The translations under genes and the position numbers were made by a program. Shown here in pieces: positions 25,193-34,114 of a stretch of 64,000 nt of DNA. The notes under the pieces were generated by a model, which was not told the DNA's origin, did no database searches, and was given only the letters and a program-made list of their open reading frames with translations. How positions within the stretch are numbered: the first letter of the stretch is position 1; each line of letters starts with the position of its first letter. The DNA is from Pseudomonas fluorescens NCIMB 11764 (lineage in GTDB: Bacteria > Pseudomonadota > Gammaproteobacteria > Pseudomonadales > Pseudomonadaceae), in contig NZ_CP010945.1 in the NCBI RefSeq assembly GCF_000293885.2, forward strand, positions 2,066,001 through 2,130,000, read 5' to 3'.

Positions 25193-27718
25193 TCAGTAAA
25201 CGTCTCGGCGATAGCGACCTTGCTCGATCAGGCGGTCGACCTCTTCAATCCCCAGCACTTCGTTGAGCACGTGATCCACCCCTGAAGCCATGCCCTGCAA
25301 GCTGCCGCAGATGTAAATCACGGCGCCGTCGGCCAGCCATTGCTTGAGCAGATTGGCCGATTCACGCAAGCGATCCTGCACGTAGATCTTTTCAGCCTGA
25401 TCCCGCGAAAACGCCAGGTCCAGACGCTCGATGTCCCCGGAAATCAACCACTCTTCCAGCTCGGCACGGCACAGGTAGTCATGCTCGCGATTGCGCTCGC
25501 CAAACAGCAGCCAATGGCGAGTCTGCCCATCGGCAATCCGCGCCTTGAGCAAACTGCGCAGCCCGGCCAGGCCGGTGCCGTTGCCCAGCAGGATCATCGG
25601 CACCGGTTCGACCGGCAGATGGAAACCGCTGTTGCGCCGTACGCGCAAGCTGAGGGTGCTGCCCACCGGCGCGTGTTCGGTCAGCCATCCGGAACCGACG
25701 CCCAGGCTGCCGTCGGAATGCACCTCCTGGCGCACGATCAGTTCCAGCACGCCGTCGGCGGCAATCGAGGCGATGGAGTATTCGCGCATGGCCAACGGCA
25801 CCAGCGCGTCCACCAGTGCTTGCGCGTGCAGGCCGACTAGGTGGGTGCGGTTCGAAGGTAATTGGCGAGTGGCGAGCGCTTGTTCCAGCGATTGCGACAA
25901 GCCATCAAGCACCACCGCCGCCCGCCCATCGATCCCAAGACCATCGAGGAAATGCTCGATCGCCCACGGGCAGTTGCGGGGCAACACTTCCACCAGGTCA
26001 CCGGCCAGCCAGCTGCTGGTGGTCGGGGCGGTGAGGCCCAGCAAGTACACCGGCGAACCGTTGCTGTCCGGGTTCATCAATTCGCGGCGGGTGAGCGTCC
26101 AGTTGTCGTAGCTCGGTGCTTGCCAGGTGTCCACGGGCGCCTGTCCGGTCAGCAGGCCGAGTTGTTGCTGCCAGTGACGCAAGGCGTAAGGGTCGCCGCA
26201 ATCGACTTCCACGGGCGCGAACAGGTGCTTGCCGCCGTGCTCGCCGAGCCAGGTGTGCAAGCGGCGAGCGAAACCGCAGAAGTGTTGGTACTGGCGATCA
26301 CCGAGTCCGAGCACCGCGTAATTCAGGCTCTCCAGGCTCAACGCGCGGCCCAGTACCTTGCGTTCGAAACCGCGAGCGCTGTCCGGCGCTTCGCCGTCAC
26401 CGAAGGTACTGACTACGAACAGCGCGTTATTGGAATCACGCAGGTCCTGCTCGCTGACAGTGGCCAGCGGCTGAACCTTCACCGGCAAGCCTGCCGCTTG
26501 CAGTTGCCCGGCGGTCTGCCACGCCAGTTGCTCGGCAAACCCGCTCTGGCTGGCGAAACCGATCAGCCACGCCGGGGCATCGCTGTCCGGTTGTTCAAGG
26601 CCCTTGCGGGCGTCCTTGATCTGCTTTTTCTTGCGTCGACGATCGAGGTACAGCAACCAGCCGGTGATGAAAAACAGCGGCATGGTCAGCGCGCTGAGTG
26701 TCAGGACGATCCGGCCGACAATCCCGAAGTAACTGCCGACGTGCAGCGCGTAGAGGCTGGTCAGTAGCTGCGCCTTGAAGCTTTTGTCGCTGTAGCGGTC
26801 GTGGCGTTTGACGAGGCCGGTGGCCGGATCGAGGGTGATCTGGTTCAGCGCGCGGTCGTGCGGCGAGGAGTCCAACAGGTAAAACACGGTCGCGGGTTGT
26901 CCGGCCACGGGCGGCATGCGGATGTTGTAGGCGCTCAGTGTCGGACCGGCAGCGCTGTAGATGCTGCTCCACATCGCGGCGTAATCGGCGGTCGGTGCCG
27001 GGCCATCAGGCGCAGGACCACGATTGCGAACCCGCTCGTTCTGCGGTGAGTCGGACAGCAATCGGGTCAGGCCTTTGTTGTACCACTCGTAGGACCAGGA
27101 CAACCCGGTCAGTGCCGCCAGGAGGTAAAACACCAGGCACCAGGTGCCGGCCACCGAGTGCAAATCCCAGTTGAAGCTGCGGCCCTTTTTCTTCCAGTCG
27201 AGGGTCAGCCAGGCGCGCCAGCTTTTCCACTGGCGCGGCCAGCGCAGGTAAAGGCCGGACAGGCAGAAAAACACCAGGATCAGCGTGCAGGCGCCGGTGA
27301 TTTGTCGACCGGTATCGCCCATGGCGAGGAAGCGGTGCAGTTGCAGCATCAGGCCGAAGAAATCCTGGCCGATGGCGTTGCCCATGAACTCGGCGGTATA
27401 GGGATCGAAGTAGCGCATCTCGCCGCGACGCTCGCCCGGTGGCGGGGTAAAGGACACCCGTGCGGCGTTGCCGCTGTCGGTGTCGACCCAGATCATCGCG
27501 ACTTTCTTGCCTGAGGCGCCTTCGATTTTTTCCACCAGCTCAGCGGGCGGCAGCACGCCGGCGACCTGTTTCTCGACCTGCAACACCGACGGGTTCAGTG
27601 CGCGCAGGATTTCATCCTCAAACGACACTGTCGCCCCGGTGATGCCCATGAGGGCCAGGACCAGCCCGGCACTGATACCGAAAAACCAGTGCAACTGGAA
27701 CAGGGTTTTCTTCAACAC
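25193..27718 (-). CDS. PepSY membrane protein fused to a flavodoxin/FNR-type reductase
   Basis: An 841-residue protein: PepSY-TM region (about 1-370) with membrane helices near 8-28, 125-145, 180-205 and 345-370; then a flavodoxin-like FMN domain (from [15 protein letters not shown]), an FAD-binding segment ([16 protein letters not shown]) and an NADPH-binding part ending in GRYRRDVY, as in sulfite/cytochrome P450 reductases. It corresponds to the gene beside piuA in P. aeruginosa (PA4513) and is thought to be a cytoplasmic-facing reductase for imported ferric-siderophore iron; that role is inferred. The frame is open to 27787, but family proteins begin [13 protein letters not shown], so GTG at 27718 (or TTG at 27715) is the likely start. 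Confidence 0.88.
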   Translation of the reverse strand: MLKKTLFQLHWFFGISAGLVLALMGITGATVSFEDEILRALNPSVLQVEKQVAGVLPPAELVEKIEGASGKKVAMIWVDTDSGNAARVSFTPPPGERRGEMRYFDPYTAEFMGNAIGQDFFGLMLQLHRFLAMGDTGRQITGACTLILVFFCLSGLYLRWPRQWKSWRAWLTLDWKKKGRSFNWDLHSVAGTWCLVFYLLAALTGLSWSYEWYNKGLTRLLSDSPQNERVRNRGPAPDGPAPTADYAAMWSSIYSAAGPTLSAYNIRMPPVAGQPATVFYLLDSSPHDRALNQITLDPATGLVKRHDRYSDKSFKAQLLTSLYALHVGSYFGIVGRIVLTLSALTMPLFFITGWLLYLDRRRKKKQIKDARKGLEQPDSDAPAWLIGFASQSGFAEQLAWQTAGQLQAAGLPVKVQPLATVSEQDLRDSNNALFVVSTFGDGEAPDSARGFERKVLGRALSLESLNYAVLGLGDRQYQHFCGFARRLHTWLGEHGGKHLFAPVEVDCGDPYALRHWQQQLGLLTGQAPVDTWQAPSYDNWTLTRRELMNPDSNGSPVYLLGLTAPTTSSWLAGDLVEVLPRNCPWAIEHFLDGLGIDGRAAVVLDGLSQSLEQALATRQLPSNRTHLVGLHAQALVDALVPLAMREYSIASIAADGVLELIVRQEVHSDGSLGVGSGWLTEHAPVGSTLSLRVRRNSGFHLPVEPVPMILLGNGTGLAGLRSLLKARIADGQTRHWLLFGERNREHDYLCRAELEEWLISGDIERLDLAFSRDQAEKIYVQDRLRESANLLKQWLADGAVIYICGSLQGMASGVDHVLNEVLGIEEVDRLIEQGRYRRDVY

Positions 27719-27802
27719 GTTGCTCGCCTTGTCCGTTCGAAAATTGTCATCACGGCGCGCATTATGCCGTGGGCTGTCGAGAAGCATTCTTTTTTACGCA
27801 CA

Positions 27803-27834
27803 AAAGCCCCGTTCATGTGGATGAACGGGGCTTT
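27803..27834 (-). terminator. piuA terminator
   Basis: AAAGCCCCGTTCAT and ATGAACGGGGCTTT form a perfect 14-bp stem with a GTGG loop, just after the piuA stop codon; on the minus strand it ends in TTTT. Confidence 0.88.
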
Positions 27835-27849
27835 GACCTCACGCTTCCA

Positions 27850-30111
27850 TCAGAAGTGGAAGTTGGCGCTCAGCAGGGCGGTACGACCCGCCGCCACGTG
27901 GGCGTAGTGCGTCTGGAACACCTGGTCGAAGTAACGCTTGTCGGTCAGGTTCTGTACGTTGAGTTGCAGGTCGACGTTTTTGGTCAGGCGGTAGCTGGCC
28001 ATCGCGTCGTAGCGCCAGTAGGAAGGAATCTCCACCGAGTTGGCGATGTTGCCGAATTGCGAATCAACGAATGTGGCACCCGCACCGATGGTCAACTTTT
28101 CCGGTATCACGTCATAGGTCGACCACAGGGTGAAGTTGTTCCGCGGGGTGCTCGGCATATGGTTGCCTTCATCGGCGGCGAGGGTGGTTTTGACCACTTC
28201 GCTTTCCATGTAGGTGTAGCCGCCGTAGACCTTCCAGTGACGGGTCAGCTTGCCGGTGTAGGTCAGTTCCAGGCCGTTGACCTGCTGTTCGCCGTCCAGC
28301 ACTTGCGTGGTGGCGCCATCCGGATCGTCGATGCGGGCGTTGGTTTTCTCGGTGCGGAACAGCGCTGCGGTCAACGACAGGTCATCACCGAAGAAGTCCC
28401 ACTTGGTGCCGATCTCGTAGTTGCGGTTCTTTTCCGGGTCGAGGTCGCTGTTGTTGGCGGCCAGTTCCAGGCTGCCGTTGCCGCTGGTTTCGCCGGCCGG
28501 GTTGCTGGAGGTCGAGTAGGCCGCGTAAATGCTGCCGTTCGGCAATGGGTTATAGACCACACCAATCTGGTAGTTCACCAGGTCGCTGGTGTTCTCCCGG
28601 GAGAAATTGCCCGCTACCGATCCACGACCACCGGTGCTGTAACCGCTGGATTCGGTCTTGTAGTTGTCATAACGCAGGCCCAGGTTCAGGGACCACTGCT
28701 CGTTGAACTTCAGCGTGTCGAACACATAGGCGGCGGCAGTCTTGGTGTCGGTATCGGTGAACGCCGTGCTGTCGGTGATCCGTCCGTTCCAGTTATCCCC
28801 AGGCGTCGGATTTTGCAGGCTGGTGCAGTCGCCGGAGCGCAAGAGTGCTGGGTTGCACGTCGTGCCGCTGGCGGCCGACGTCAGGATATACGGGCGGTTG
28901 TGGGTGTCCTGATAAGAAAACTCGACACCGGTGACCAGGCTGTGTTCGATGGCGCCGGTGTCGAACCTGGCGCTCAGGTCGGTCTGGTTGATCCAGCCGC
29001 TGGACGTCGAGTTACGGTTCTTGGTGCCACGGTACACGCTGCCCCTGGCGACGTTGCCCTTGCTGTCGTCCGGGTTGGTGACGATGTAGTCCAGGGTCGA
29101 GCGGGACATGCGGAAGCTGTTGGACACGGTCAGGTCTTCATTCAGATCGTGCTCGATCTTGAAGGTGCCGCTGTCATTGGTGGTTTCGCGATAGTCGCGA
29201 TTGGTGATGCCGTAGAAATTGTCGCGATCGACATGCACCGGCTTGTCGACGTTGTACTTGCTGCGGGCCGGGTTCAGGGTCAGCGGAATGCCGTAGTCCG
29301 GCATGTCATCGGTTTCGACGTGGTAGTAACCGAGGGTCACGCGGGTATCGGTGCCCAGGCCGAAAGCGAACGTCGGTGCCACACCCCAGCGGCTGACGTC
29401 GACGGTGTCACGGCCCGCGACATTGGCTTCGTGTTTCATCAGGTTCAGGCGCAAGGCCGAGGTATCGGTCATCTGCTGGTTCAGGTCGAGTGTGGTGCGC
29501 TTGGTCTGATCCGAGCCCCAGGTGAAGCCGCCGTTGTAGAAGCTGCCCAGTTTGGCGGTCTTGCTCACCAGGTTCAGGCTGCCACCGGTGGAGCCGGCGC
29601 CGGTGAAGGCCGACCCCGGGCCTTTGCTGACTTCGATCGACTCAACGTTGAAGATTTCGCGGCTCTGGGACGCCGGGTCGCGCATGCCGTCCACGAAGGT
29701 GTCGCTTTCAGCGTTGAAGCCACGAATGATCGGACGGTCGCCCGCCGGGTTGCCGCCTTCGCCAGCACCGAAGGTGATGCCCGGTGTGGTGCGCAAAGCG
29801 TCGACCAGGCTGGTGGCGCCGGTGTCGCGGATCACTTGCTGCGGAATCACGGTGACGCTTTTCGGCGTCTCGCGCAGCGGTGCGGTGTATTTCTTGTTGG
29901 CCGACGTATCGGTCTTGTAGGAGGTGTCGTCCTGAGCTTCGCCGGTGATGTCGGTAGCGCCCAGGGAAATCACATTGCCCGGTGCTTTTTCGTCGGTTTT
30001 TTCAGCCGCGAAAACCATGTGGCCCGCGGAGCCGGCGGTGATCGCCACGCCAATTGCAGAAGCGAGTAAACGCGGTGAACTGACCGGTGATTGTGGTTGT
30101 TGGCGTGACAT
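27850..30111 (-). CDS. piuA: TonB-dependent siderophore receptor PiuA (Fiu-like)
   Basis: A 753-residue outer-membrane receptor for ferric catecholate-type siderophores; in P. aeruginosa PiuA also admits siderophore-conjugated beta-lactams. A signal peptide covers about 1-35, the plug domain begins near 75 (RETPKSVTVIPQQVIRDTGA), and the 22-strand barrel ends with the terminal aromatic residue of LLSANFHF. The start (complement 30109-30111) has a strong GGGGAGGGG ribosome site; an upstream in-frame ATG was rejected. It diverges from piuC, with a Fur-like inverted repeat between them, matching the fiu-ybiX/piuA-piuC arrangement. Confidence 0.94.
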   Translation of the reverse strand: MSRQQPQSPVSSPRLLASAIGVAITAGSAGHMVFAAEKTDEKAPGNVISLGATDITGEAQDDTSYKTDTSANKKYTAPLRETPKSVTVIPQQVIRDTGATSLVDALRTTPGITFGAGEGGNPAGDRPIIRGFNAESDTFVDGMRDPASQSREIFNVESIEVSKGPGSAFTGAGSTGGSLNLVSKTAKLGSFYNGGFTWGSDQTKRTTLDLNQQMTDTSALRLNLMKHEANVAGRDTVDVSRWGVAPTFAFGLGTDTRVTLGYYHVETDDMPDYGIPLTLNPARSKYNVDKPVHVDRDNFYGITNRDYRETTNDSGTFKIEHDLNEDLTVSNSFRMSRSTLDYIVTNPDDSKGNVARGSVYRGTKNRNSTSSGWINQTDLSARFDTGAIEHSLVTGVEFSYQDTHNRPYILTSAASGTTCNPALLRSGDCTSLQNPTPGDNWNGRITDSTAFTDTDTKTAAAYVFDTLKFNEQWSLNLGLRYDNYKTESSGYSTGGRGSVAGNFSRENTSDLVNYQIGVVYNPLPNGSIYAAYSTSSNPAGETSGNGSLELAANNSDLDPEKNRNYEIGTKWDFFGDDLSLTAALFRTEKTNARIDDPDGATTQVLDGEQQVNGLELTYTGKLTRHWKVYGGYTYMESEVVKTTLAADEGNHMPSTPRNNFTLWSTYDVIPEKLTIGAGATFVDSQFGNIANSVEIPSYWRYDAMASYRLTKNVDLQLNVQNLTDKRYFDQVFQTHYAHVAAGRTALLSANFHF

Positions 30112-30169
30112 GTGAATTCCCCTCCCCAAGGATTTGAGGCCGCGGAATATAGGGTAGACGCGTCTATGT

Positions 30170-30200
30170 ATCAATTGCGAAACGTTACTATTCGCACTGA
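30170..30200. promoter_or_regulatory. Fur-like operator in the piuA-piuC divergent region
   Basis: The inverted repeat TGCGAA (30176-30181) and TTCGCA (30191-30196) flanks a 9-nt centre and sits in an AT-rich stretch about 65 nt from piuA and 120 nt from piuC. It departs from the classical GATAATGATAATCATTATC, so the assignment leans on the genes being iron-uptake genes known to be Fur-regulated. Confidence 0.45.
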
Positions 30201-30317
30201 ATTTACATTCTTTACAATTTTCCTTTACGGTTTTTGCTGTTTCATTCGTCTCGGGGGTTTTACAGCGCCAATAAGAATCAATACCATTGGCGCCTCTTTG
30301 TCCTCAGGTGTATTCCC

Positions 30318-30998
30318 ATGCTGCTGCACATCCCCGGCGTGTTCGCTAAAGAAGAAGTGCAGCGCATCCGCGAGGCTCTGGAACAGGCGGATTGGGCCGA
30401 CGGCAAAATCACTGCCGGCTACCAGTCGGCCAAGGCGAAACACAATCTGCAACTGCCGGAAGGTCATCCGCTGGCCAAGGAAGTCGGCGCGGCGATGCTG
30501 GAGCGGTTGTGGAAGAATCCACTGTTTATGTCCGCGGCACTGCCGCACAAGGTTTTTCCTCCGTTGCTGAACTGTTACACGGCCGGGGGCAGTTTCGATT
30601 TTCATATCGACAACGCCGTGCGTCAGCCCAAAGGCAGCATCGAGCGTGTGCGCACCGACCTGTCGGCCACGCTGTTCTTCAGCGAGCCGGAGGATTACGA
30701 CGGCGGTGAACTGGACATTCAGGACACCTTTGGCACCCAGCGCGTGAAGCTGCCTGCCGGTGACATGGTCCTGTATCCCGGCACCAGCCTGCACAAGGTC
30801 AATGCCGTCACCCGTGGCACTCGCTATGCCTCATTCTTCTGGACCCAAAGCCTGGTCCGCGAAGACAGCCAGCGCGCGCTGCTGTTCGAGATGGACGGGG
30901 CGATCCAGCAGCTGACGCAGGACATGCCGGATCACCCATCGCTGATCCGACTCACGGGCACGTACCACAACCTGTTGCGTCGCTGGGTCGACGTATGA
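30318..30998 (+). CDS. piuC: PKHD-type Fe(II)/2-oxoglutarate hydroxylase PiuC
   Basis: A 226-residue dioxygenase of the YbiX/PiuC group, encoded beside catecholate receptors and believed to modify or help process the siderophore; its substrate is not established. The iron-binding facial triad is visible: H-x-D in FDFHIDNAV (near 96-98) and the distal histidine in [10 protein letters not shown], followed by the 2-oxoglutarate-binding arginine in [10 protein letters not shown]. The ATG at 30318 was chosen over the longer open frame because of the conserved N-terminus MLLHIPGVF. Its stop overlaps the next gene's start (ATGA). Confidence 0.93.
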   Translation: MLLHIPGVFAKEEVQRIREALEQADWADGKITAGYQSAKAKHNLQLPEGHPLAKEVGAAMLERLWKNPLFMSAALPHKVFPPLLNCYTAGGSFDFHIDNAVRQPKGSIERVRTDLSATLFFSEPEDYDGGELDIQDTFGTQRVKLPAGDMVLYPGTSLHKVNAVTRGTRYASFFWTQSLVREDSQRALLFEMDGAIQQLTQDMPDHPSLIRLTGTYHNLLRRWVDV

Positions 30999-31780
30999 GT
31001 TATCAATTGCGCCGCGAAGAAGTGCTCGACGGCGATCAACTCAAAGCCATGCTCAATGAAAGTCCGGCGCGTGCTGCTCAGGCGATCCTGATCGCTGCTC
31101 GCGAAGGGGTTCTCGATGCCCAGGCTTTGCTCGGCCAGATTCTGCTGGACGGGCAAGGGATCGAACAGGACCAGCCATTGGCCGTGCGCTGGTTCGGGAT
31201 CGCCGCGCAGCGCGGGCATCTGATGGCGCGCAACATGCTCGGTCGCTGTCACGAACACGGCTGGGGTTGCGTGGCGGATGCCACGGTCGCCGCCCAGCAT
31301 TATCGCGTCGGCGCCGAAGCCGGGCTGGATTGGGCGATGTACAACTACGCCAATCTGCTGGCGACAGGGCGAGGGGTGATCGAGGATCAGCTGCAAGCGC
31401 TGGCACTCTACCGTCGCGCGGCAGAACTTGGCCATGCGAAGTCGATGAACCTGCTGGGACGTTATCTTGAAGAAGGGCGGGTTTGCCCGGCGGATCCGGT
31501 CGGCGCTGTCGATTGGTATCGGCGTTCGGCGACGGGTGGGGATTTTCGTGGGCAGTTCAGTTATGCCGCGGTGCTGGCGGATGAAGGAAAAATAAACGAG
31601 GCGCTGGAATGGTTGCGCAAGGCATTGGCCGGGGGGAATTTGAATTTCCTGCGGGTGGCGAGTCAGACGTTGTTGAGCGCTGTGAATCCGCACATTCGTG
31701 AAATGGCGGCTCTCTATCATCAGCGCGTCGTTCAGATGAGCGATGAGCGGTCCGTGCCAGGGGTTGTTGAGCTGGTTTAA
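30995..31780 (+). CDS. Sel1-repeat (TPR-like) protein
   Basis: A 261-residue protein built of five or so Sel1-like repeats (for example [26 protein letters not shown], then [42 protein letters not shown]), a helical solenoid used for protein contacts. No signal peptide. It is translationally coupled to piuC (4-nt overlap) and matches PA4516, which follows piuC in P. aeruginosa, so it is part of the iron-linked operon; its own role is unknown. Confidence 0.88.
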   Translation: MSYQLRREEVLDGDQLKAMLNESPARAAQAILIAAREGVLDAQALLGQILLDGQGIEQDQPLAVRWFGIAAQRGHLMARNMLGRCHEHGWGCVADATVAAQHYRVGAEAGLDWAMYNYANLLATGRGVIEDQLQALALYRRAAELGHAKSMNLLGRYLEEGRVCPADPVGAVDWYRRSATGGDFRGQFSYAAVLADEGKINEALEWLRKALAGGNLNFLRVASQTLLSAVNPHIREMAALYHQRVVQMSDERSVPGVVELV

Positions 31781-31787
31781 ATCACTA

Positions 31788-31804
31788 TGATTGGAAACTA
31801 ATCA
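31788..31804. promoter_or_regulatory. Candidate autoregulatory operator of the toxin-antitoxin pair
   Basis: TGATT (31788-31792) and AATCA (31800-31804) form an inverted repeat around 7 nt, about 33 nt upstream of the antitoxin start. Ribbon-helix-helix antitoxins normally bind such short palindromes at their own promoter. Confidence 0.4.
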
Positions 31805-31836
31805 AATCTCATCAATGTCTTCCTGGAGACGAAATC

Positions 31837-32100
31837 ATGGCTGCTACCAAAGTGCTGACGGCCCATGTCCCCTTGGAACTGGCTGATAAAGTCGATCAGA
31901 TGGCTGCGAAGATGGAGCGTTCACGGGGCTGGATCGTGAAGCAAGCGCTTGCCGACTGGGTTGATCATGAAGAGGCGCGCAGCCGGCTTACTCGAGAGGC
32001 AATGGCAGATGTTGACGCCGGACGAGTGATTGATCATCAGTCTGTCCAGGCCTGGGCAGAAAGTTTGGATACTGATAAGCCGCTGCCGGTCCCGTACTGA
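31837..32100 (+). CDS. Ribbon-helix-helix (CopG/ParD-like) antitoxin
   Basis: An 87-residue protein whose N-terminus (KVLTAHVPLELADKVDQMAAKMERSRGWIVKQALADWV, residues 5-42) has the beta-strand/helix/helix pattern of RHH DNA-binding antitoxins; the acidic C-terminal tail would wrap the toxin. It overlaps the toxin gene by one base (TGATG), a layout typical of type II modules. Ribosome site TGGAGA. It probably represses its own operon. Confidence 0.88.
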   Translation: MAATKVLTAHVPLELADKVDQMAAKMERSRGWIVKQALADWVDHEEARSRLTREAMADVDAGRVIDHQSVQAWAESLDTDKPLPVPY

Positions 32101-32366
32101 TGGAGTTGAAGTGGACGAGCAAGGCGTTATCGGACCTCGCCCGACTTTTTGATTTTCTTGCAGTGGTCAATCGTCCTGCTGCAGCCCGCACCGTGCAATC
32201 TCTCACTCAGGCTCCTACAGCTTTACTCAGCAATCCGCGGATCGGAGAACGGGTTGACGAGTTTGTACCGCGAGATGTGCGACGACTTTTGGTCGGCCAT
32301 TACGAAATGCGGTATGAGATTCAAGGCTCAACGCTCTACATCCTTCGTCTTTGGCATGTGAGATAA
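32100..32366 (+). CDS. RelE/ParE-family toxin
   Basis: An 88-residue basic protein of the RelE/ParE fold (MELKWTSKALSDLARLFDFL... RRLLVGHYEMRYEI...ILRLWHVR). ParE members poison gyrase whereas RelE members cut mRNA; the sequence favours ParE, but this cannot be settled by reading. It ends right after LWHVR, a few residues shorter than many homologues, which usually add a short charged tail. Encoded directly after its antitoxin, between the Sel1 gene and the shared terminator with speC. Confidence 0.87.
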   Translation: MELKWTSKALSDLARLFDFLAVVNRPAAARTVQSLTQAPTALLSNPRIGERVDEFVPRDVRRLLVGHYEMRYEIQGSTLYILRLWHVR

Positions 32367-32407
32367 GACCGATAACAGTCGCTCCGACCGCCCGGAGTGT
32401 CTGTTAC

Positions 32408-32438
32408 AAAAAAGCCCATGACTCGTCATGGGCTTTTT
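32408..32438. terminator. Bidirectional terminator between the toxin gene and speC
   Basis: GCCCATGAC (32414-32422) and GTCATGGGC (32425-32433) pair, flanked by A6 and T5 runs. Serves the convergent toxin gene and speC. Confidence 0.92.
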
Positions 32439-32457
32439 GATTTCTGCGTGCAGCGTT

Positions 32458-33621
32458 TTACACGTAGAACGACTTCAGCGGCGGAAAGCCGTTGAATTCA
32501 ACCGCGCTGTAACTGGTGGTGTACGCACCGGTCGACAGCCAGTACAAACGATCACCGATCGCCAGGTTCAGCGGCAGGCCGTATTTGTAGTTCTCGTACA
32601 TGATGTCGGCGCTGTCGCAGGTCGGGCCGGCGATGACCACTTCTTCCACTTCGCCTTTCTTCTCGGTCCAGATCGGGAACTTGATGGCTTCGTCCATGGT
32701 TTCGATCAGGCCGGAGAACTTGCCCACGTCCGTGTACACCCAGCGCTCGACGGCGGTACGGGATTTACGCGCCACCAGTACCACTTCGCTGACCAGGATG
32801 CCGGCGTTGGCGATCAACGAACGGCCCGGCTCGAGGATGATTTCCGGCAGGTCATCACCGAAGTCTTCCTTGAGGAAACGGATGATTTCTTCAGCGTAGG
32901 TTTCCAGGCTGTTGGTGCGGGTGATGTAGTTGGCCGGGAAGCCGCCGCCCATGTTGATCAGCTTGAGGTGGATGCCGTCTTCTTCTTTCAGACGCTCGAA
33001 GATCACTTTGACCTTGGCGATCGCCGCGTCCCAGACGCTGATGTCGCGCTGTTGCGAACCGACGTGGAACGAGATGCCGTAAGGCACCAGGCCCAGGTCG
33101 CGAGCGAGGATCAGCAGGTCCATGGCCATGTCGGTCTGGCAGCCGAATTTGCGCGACAACGGCCAGTCAGCGGTGGTCGAGCCTTCGGTAAGGATGCGCA
33201 CGTAGACTTTCGAACCCGGTGCCGCCTTGGCGATGTTGCGCAGGTCGGCTTCGGAGTCGGTGGCATACAGACGCACGCCCTTCTCGTAGAAGTAGCGAAT
33301 GTCCTTGGATTTCTTGATGGTGTTGCCATAGCTGATGCGATCCGGGCCGACGCCCTGGTTCATCACTTTGTCGAGCTCGTAGATCGAAGCGATGTCGAAG
33401 TTCGAGCCTTTCTCTTTGAGCAGGTCGATGATTTCGACGGCCGGGTTGGCCTTGACCGCGTAGTAGACCTTGGCGAATTCGAAACCGGCGCGCAGGTCGT
33501 CATAGGCCTGGCTGATCATCGCGGTGTCGATCACCACGAACGGGGTTTCTTGTTTGTCGGCGAAGGCCTTCATTTTCTGGAAGGTATCGCGCGCGAAATA
33601 GTCTTCGACGTTGATCGACAT
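32458..33621 (-). CDS. speC: Ornithine decarboxylase (fold III, PLP-dependent)
   Basis: SpeC decarboxylates ornithine to putrescine, the first step of one polyamine route. The 387-residue protein is of the eukaryotic-like alanine-racemase fold: the PLP lysine is K57 in YYAVKANP, the glycine loop is in LINMGGGFPA, EPGRS binds the PLP phosphate, and the second active site residue is the cysteine of GPTCDSAD near 325. The ATG (complement 33619-33621) has AGGAG 8 nt upstream; the open frame extends 31 codons further but into the leader. It matches PA4519. Confidence 0.95.
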   Translation of the reverse strand: MSINVEDYFARDTFQKMKAFADKQETPFVVIDTAMISQAYDDLRAGFEFAKVYYAVKANPAVEIIDLLKEKGSNFDIASIYELDKVMNQGVGPDRISYGNTIKKSKDIRYFYEKGVRLYATDSEADLRNIAKAAPGSKVYVRILTEGSTTADWPLSRKFGCQTDMAMDLLILARDLGLVPYGISFHVGSQQRDISVWDAAIAKVKVIFERLKEEDGIHLKLINMGGGFPANYITRTNSLETYAEEIIRFLKEDFGDDLPEIILEPGRSLIANAGILVSEVVLVARKSRTAVERWVYTDVGKFSGLIETMDEAIKFPIWTEKKGEVEEVVIAGPTCDSADIMYENYKYGLPLNLAIGDRLYWLSTGAYTTSYSAVEFNGFPPLKSFYV

Positions 33622-33727
33622 GCTGGGAACTCCTACTGGCAAACTGAAATTATCAATGGGCGCAAATGAACGTCCTCCGTATCCCCACTTTGGTTCGCCT
33701 ACTTCCCAAGGCATGTCGCCGAAAGCA

Positions 33728-33764
33728 AAAAGGCCACGGGAGGCGGTGCTGCCCTTGGCCTTGC
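33728..33764 (-). terminator. Terminator-like hairpin inside the speC leader
   Basis: Read on the minus strand, AAGGCCA and TGGCCTT (complements of 33756-33762 and 33730-33736) enclose an inner GGGC/CTCCC pairing and run into TTTTT. It lies about 110 nt before the speC start, downstream of the likely promoter, so it could act as an attenuator or end a short leader RNA. Confidence 0.7.
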
Positions 33765-33823
33765 TGTCTCGTCGTCAGTACTTGAGCCGGATGGATCGTT
33801 TCCAGCATGGACGTTCGGCGCGA

Positions 33824-33852
33824 ACTTTAGGGCGTGAGGGGCTTGAGATCAA
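33824..33852 (-). promoter_or_regulatory. Probable speC promoter
   Basis: On the minus strand TTGATC (complement of 33847-33852), 17 nt, TAAAGT (complement of 33824-33829). Transcription would start near 33817 and give a leader of about 195 nt containing the hairpin at 33728-33764. The remainder of 33853-33970 shows nothing I recognise. Confidence 0.55.
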
Positions 33853-33975
33853 CAAAAAATGTCGCGTTTTTGCACACTTCCGTCGTGCGGTCCCGGACAG
33901 TTACTGATGTAACCGACCTGCATGACAGTGTGATGTTCCCCGAATGAGGAATTCTGGAGGGATTTACATCGCCTT

Positions 33976-34107
33976 TGTGGCGAGGGAGCTTGCTCCCGCT
34001 GGGGCGCGAAGCGGTCCCGGATTCAGGCAATGCAGTTCTTCAGAAGGACCGCATTGCCTGATTTACGGCTGCTTCGCAGCCGAACGGGAGCAAGCTCCCT
34101 CGCCACA
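33976..34107. repeat. Nested inverted REP pair (REPIN-like)
   Basis: Two 23-bp arms (33976-33998 and 34085-34107), both containing GGCGAGGGAGCTTGCTCCC in opposite orientation, are perfect inverted copies. Between them a second inverted pair, TCAGGCAATGC (34023-34033) and GCATTGCCTGA (34051-34061), is nested, so the whole unit could form a branched cruciform. It lies between speC's upstream region and the 3' end of the ABC ATPase gene. Confidence 0.85.
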
Positions 34108-34114
34108 GGGTCGG

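Noticed and set aside
27769..30069. 766-codon frame antisense to piuA
   Set aside because: Product of codon bias on the opposite strand of a clear TonB receptor gene.
30170..30200. A textbook Fur box
   Set aside because: Only an inverted TGCGAA/TTCGCA repeat is present; kept as a low-confidence site instead of a firm call.
33622..33714. Longer SpeC starting 31 codons upstream
   Set aside because: No ribosome site there, while ATG 33621 has AGGAG and the conserved N-terminus.
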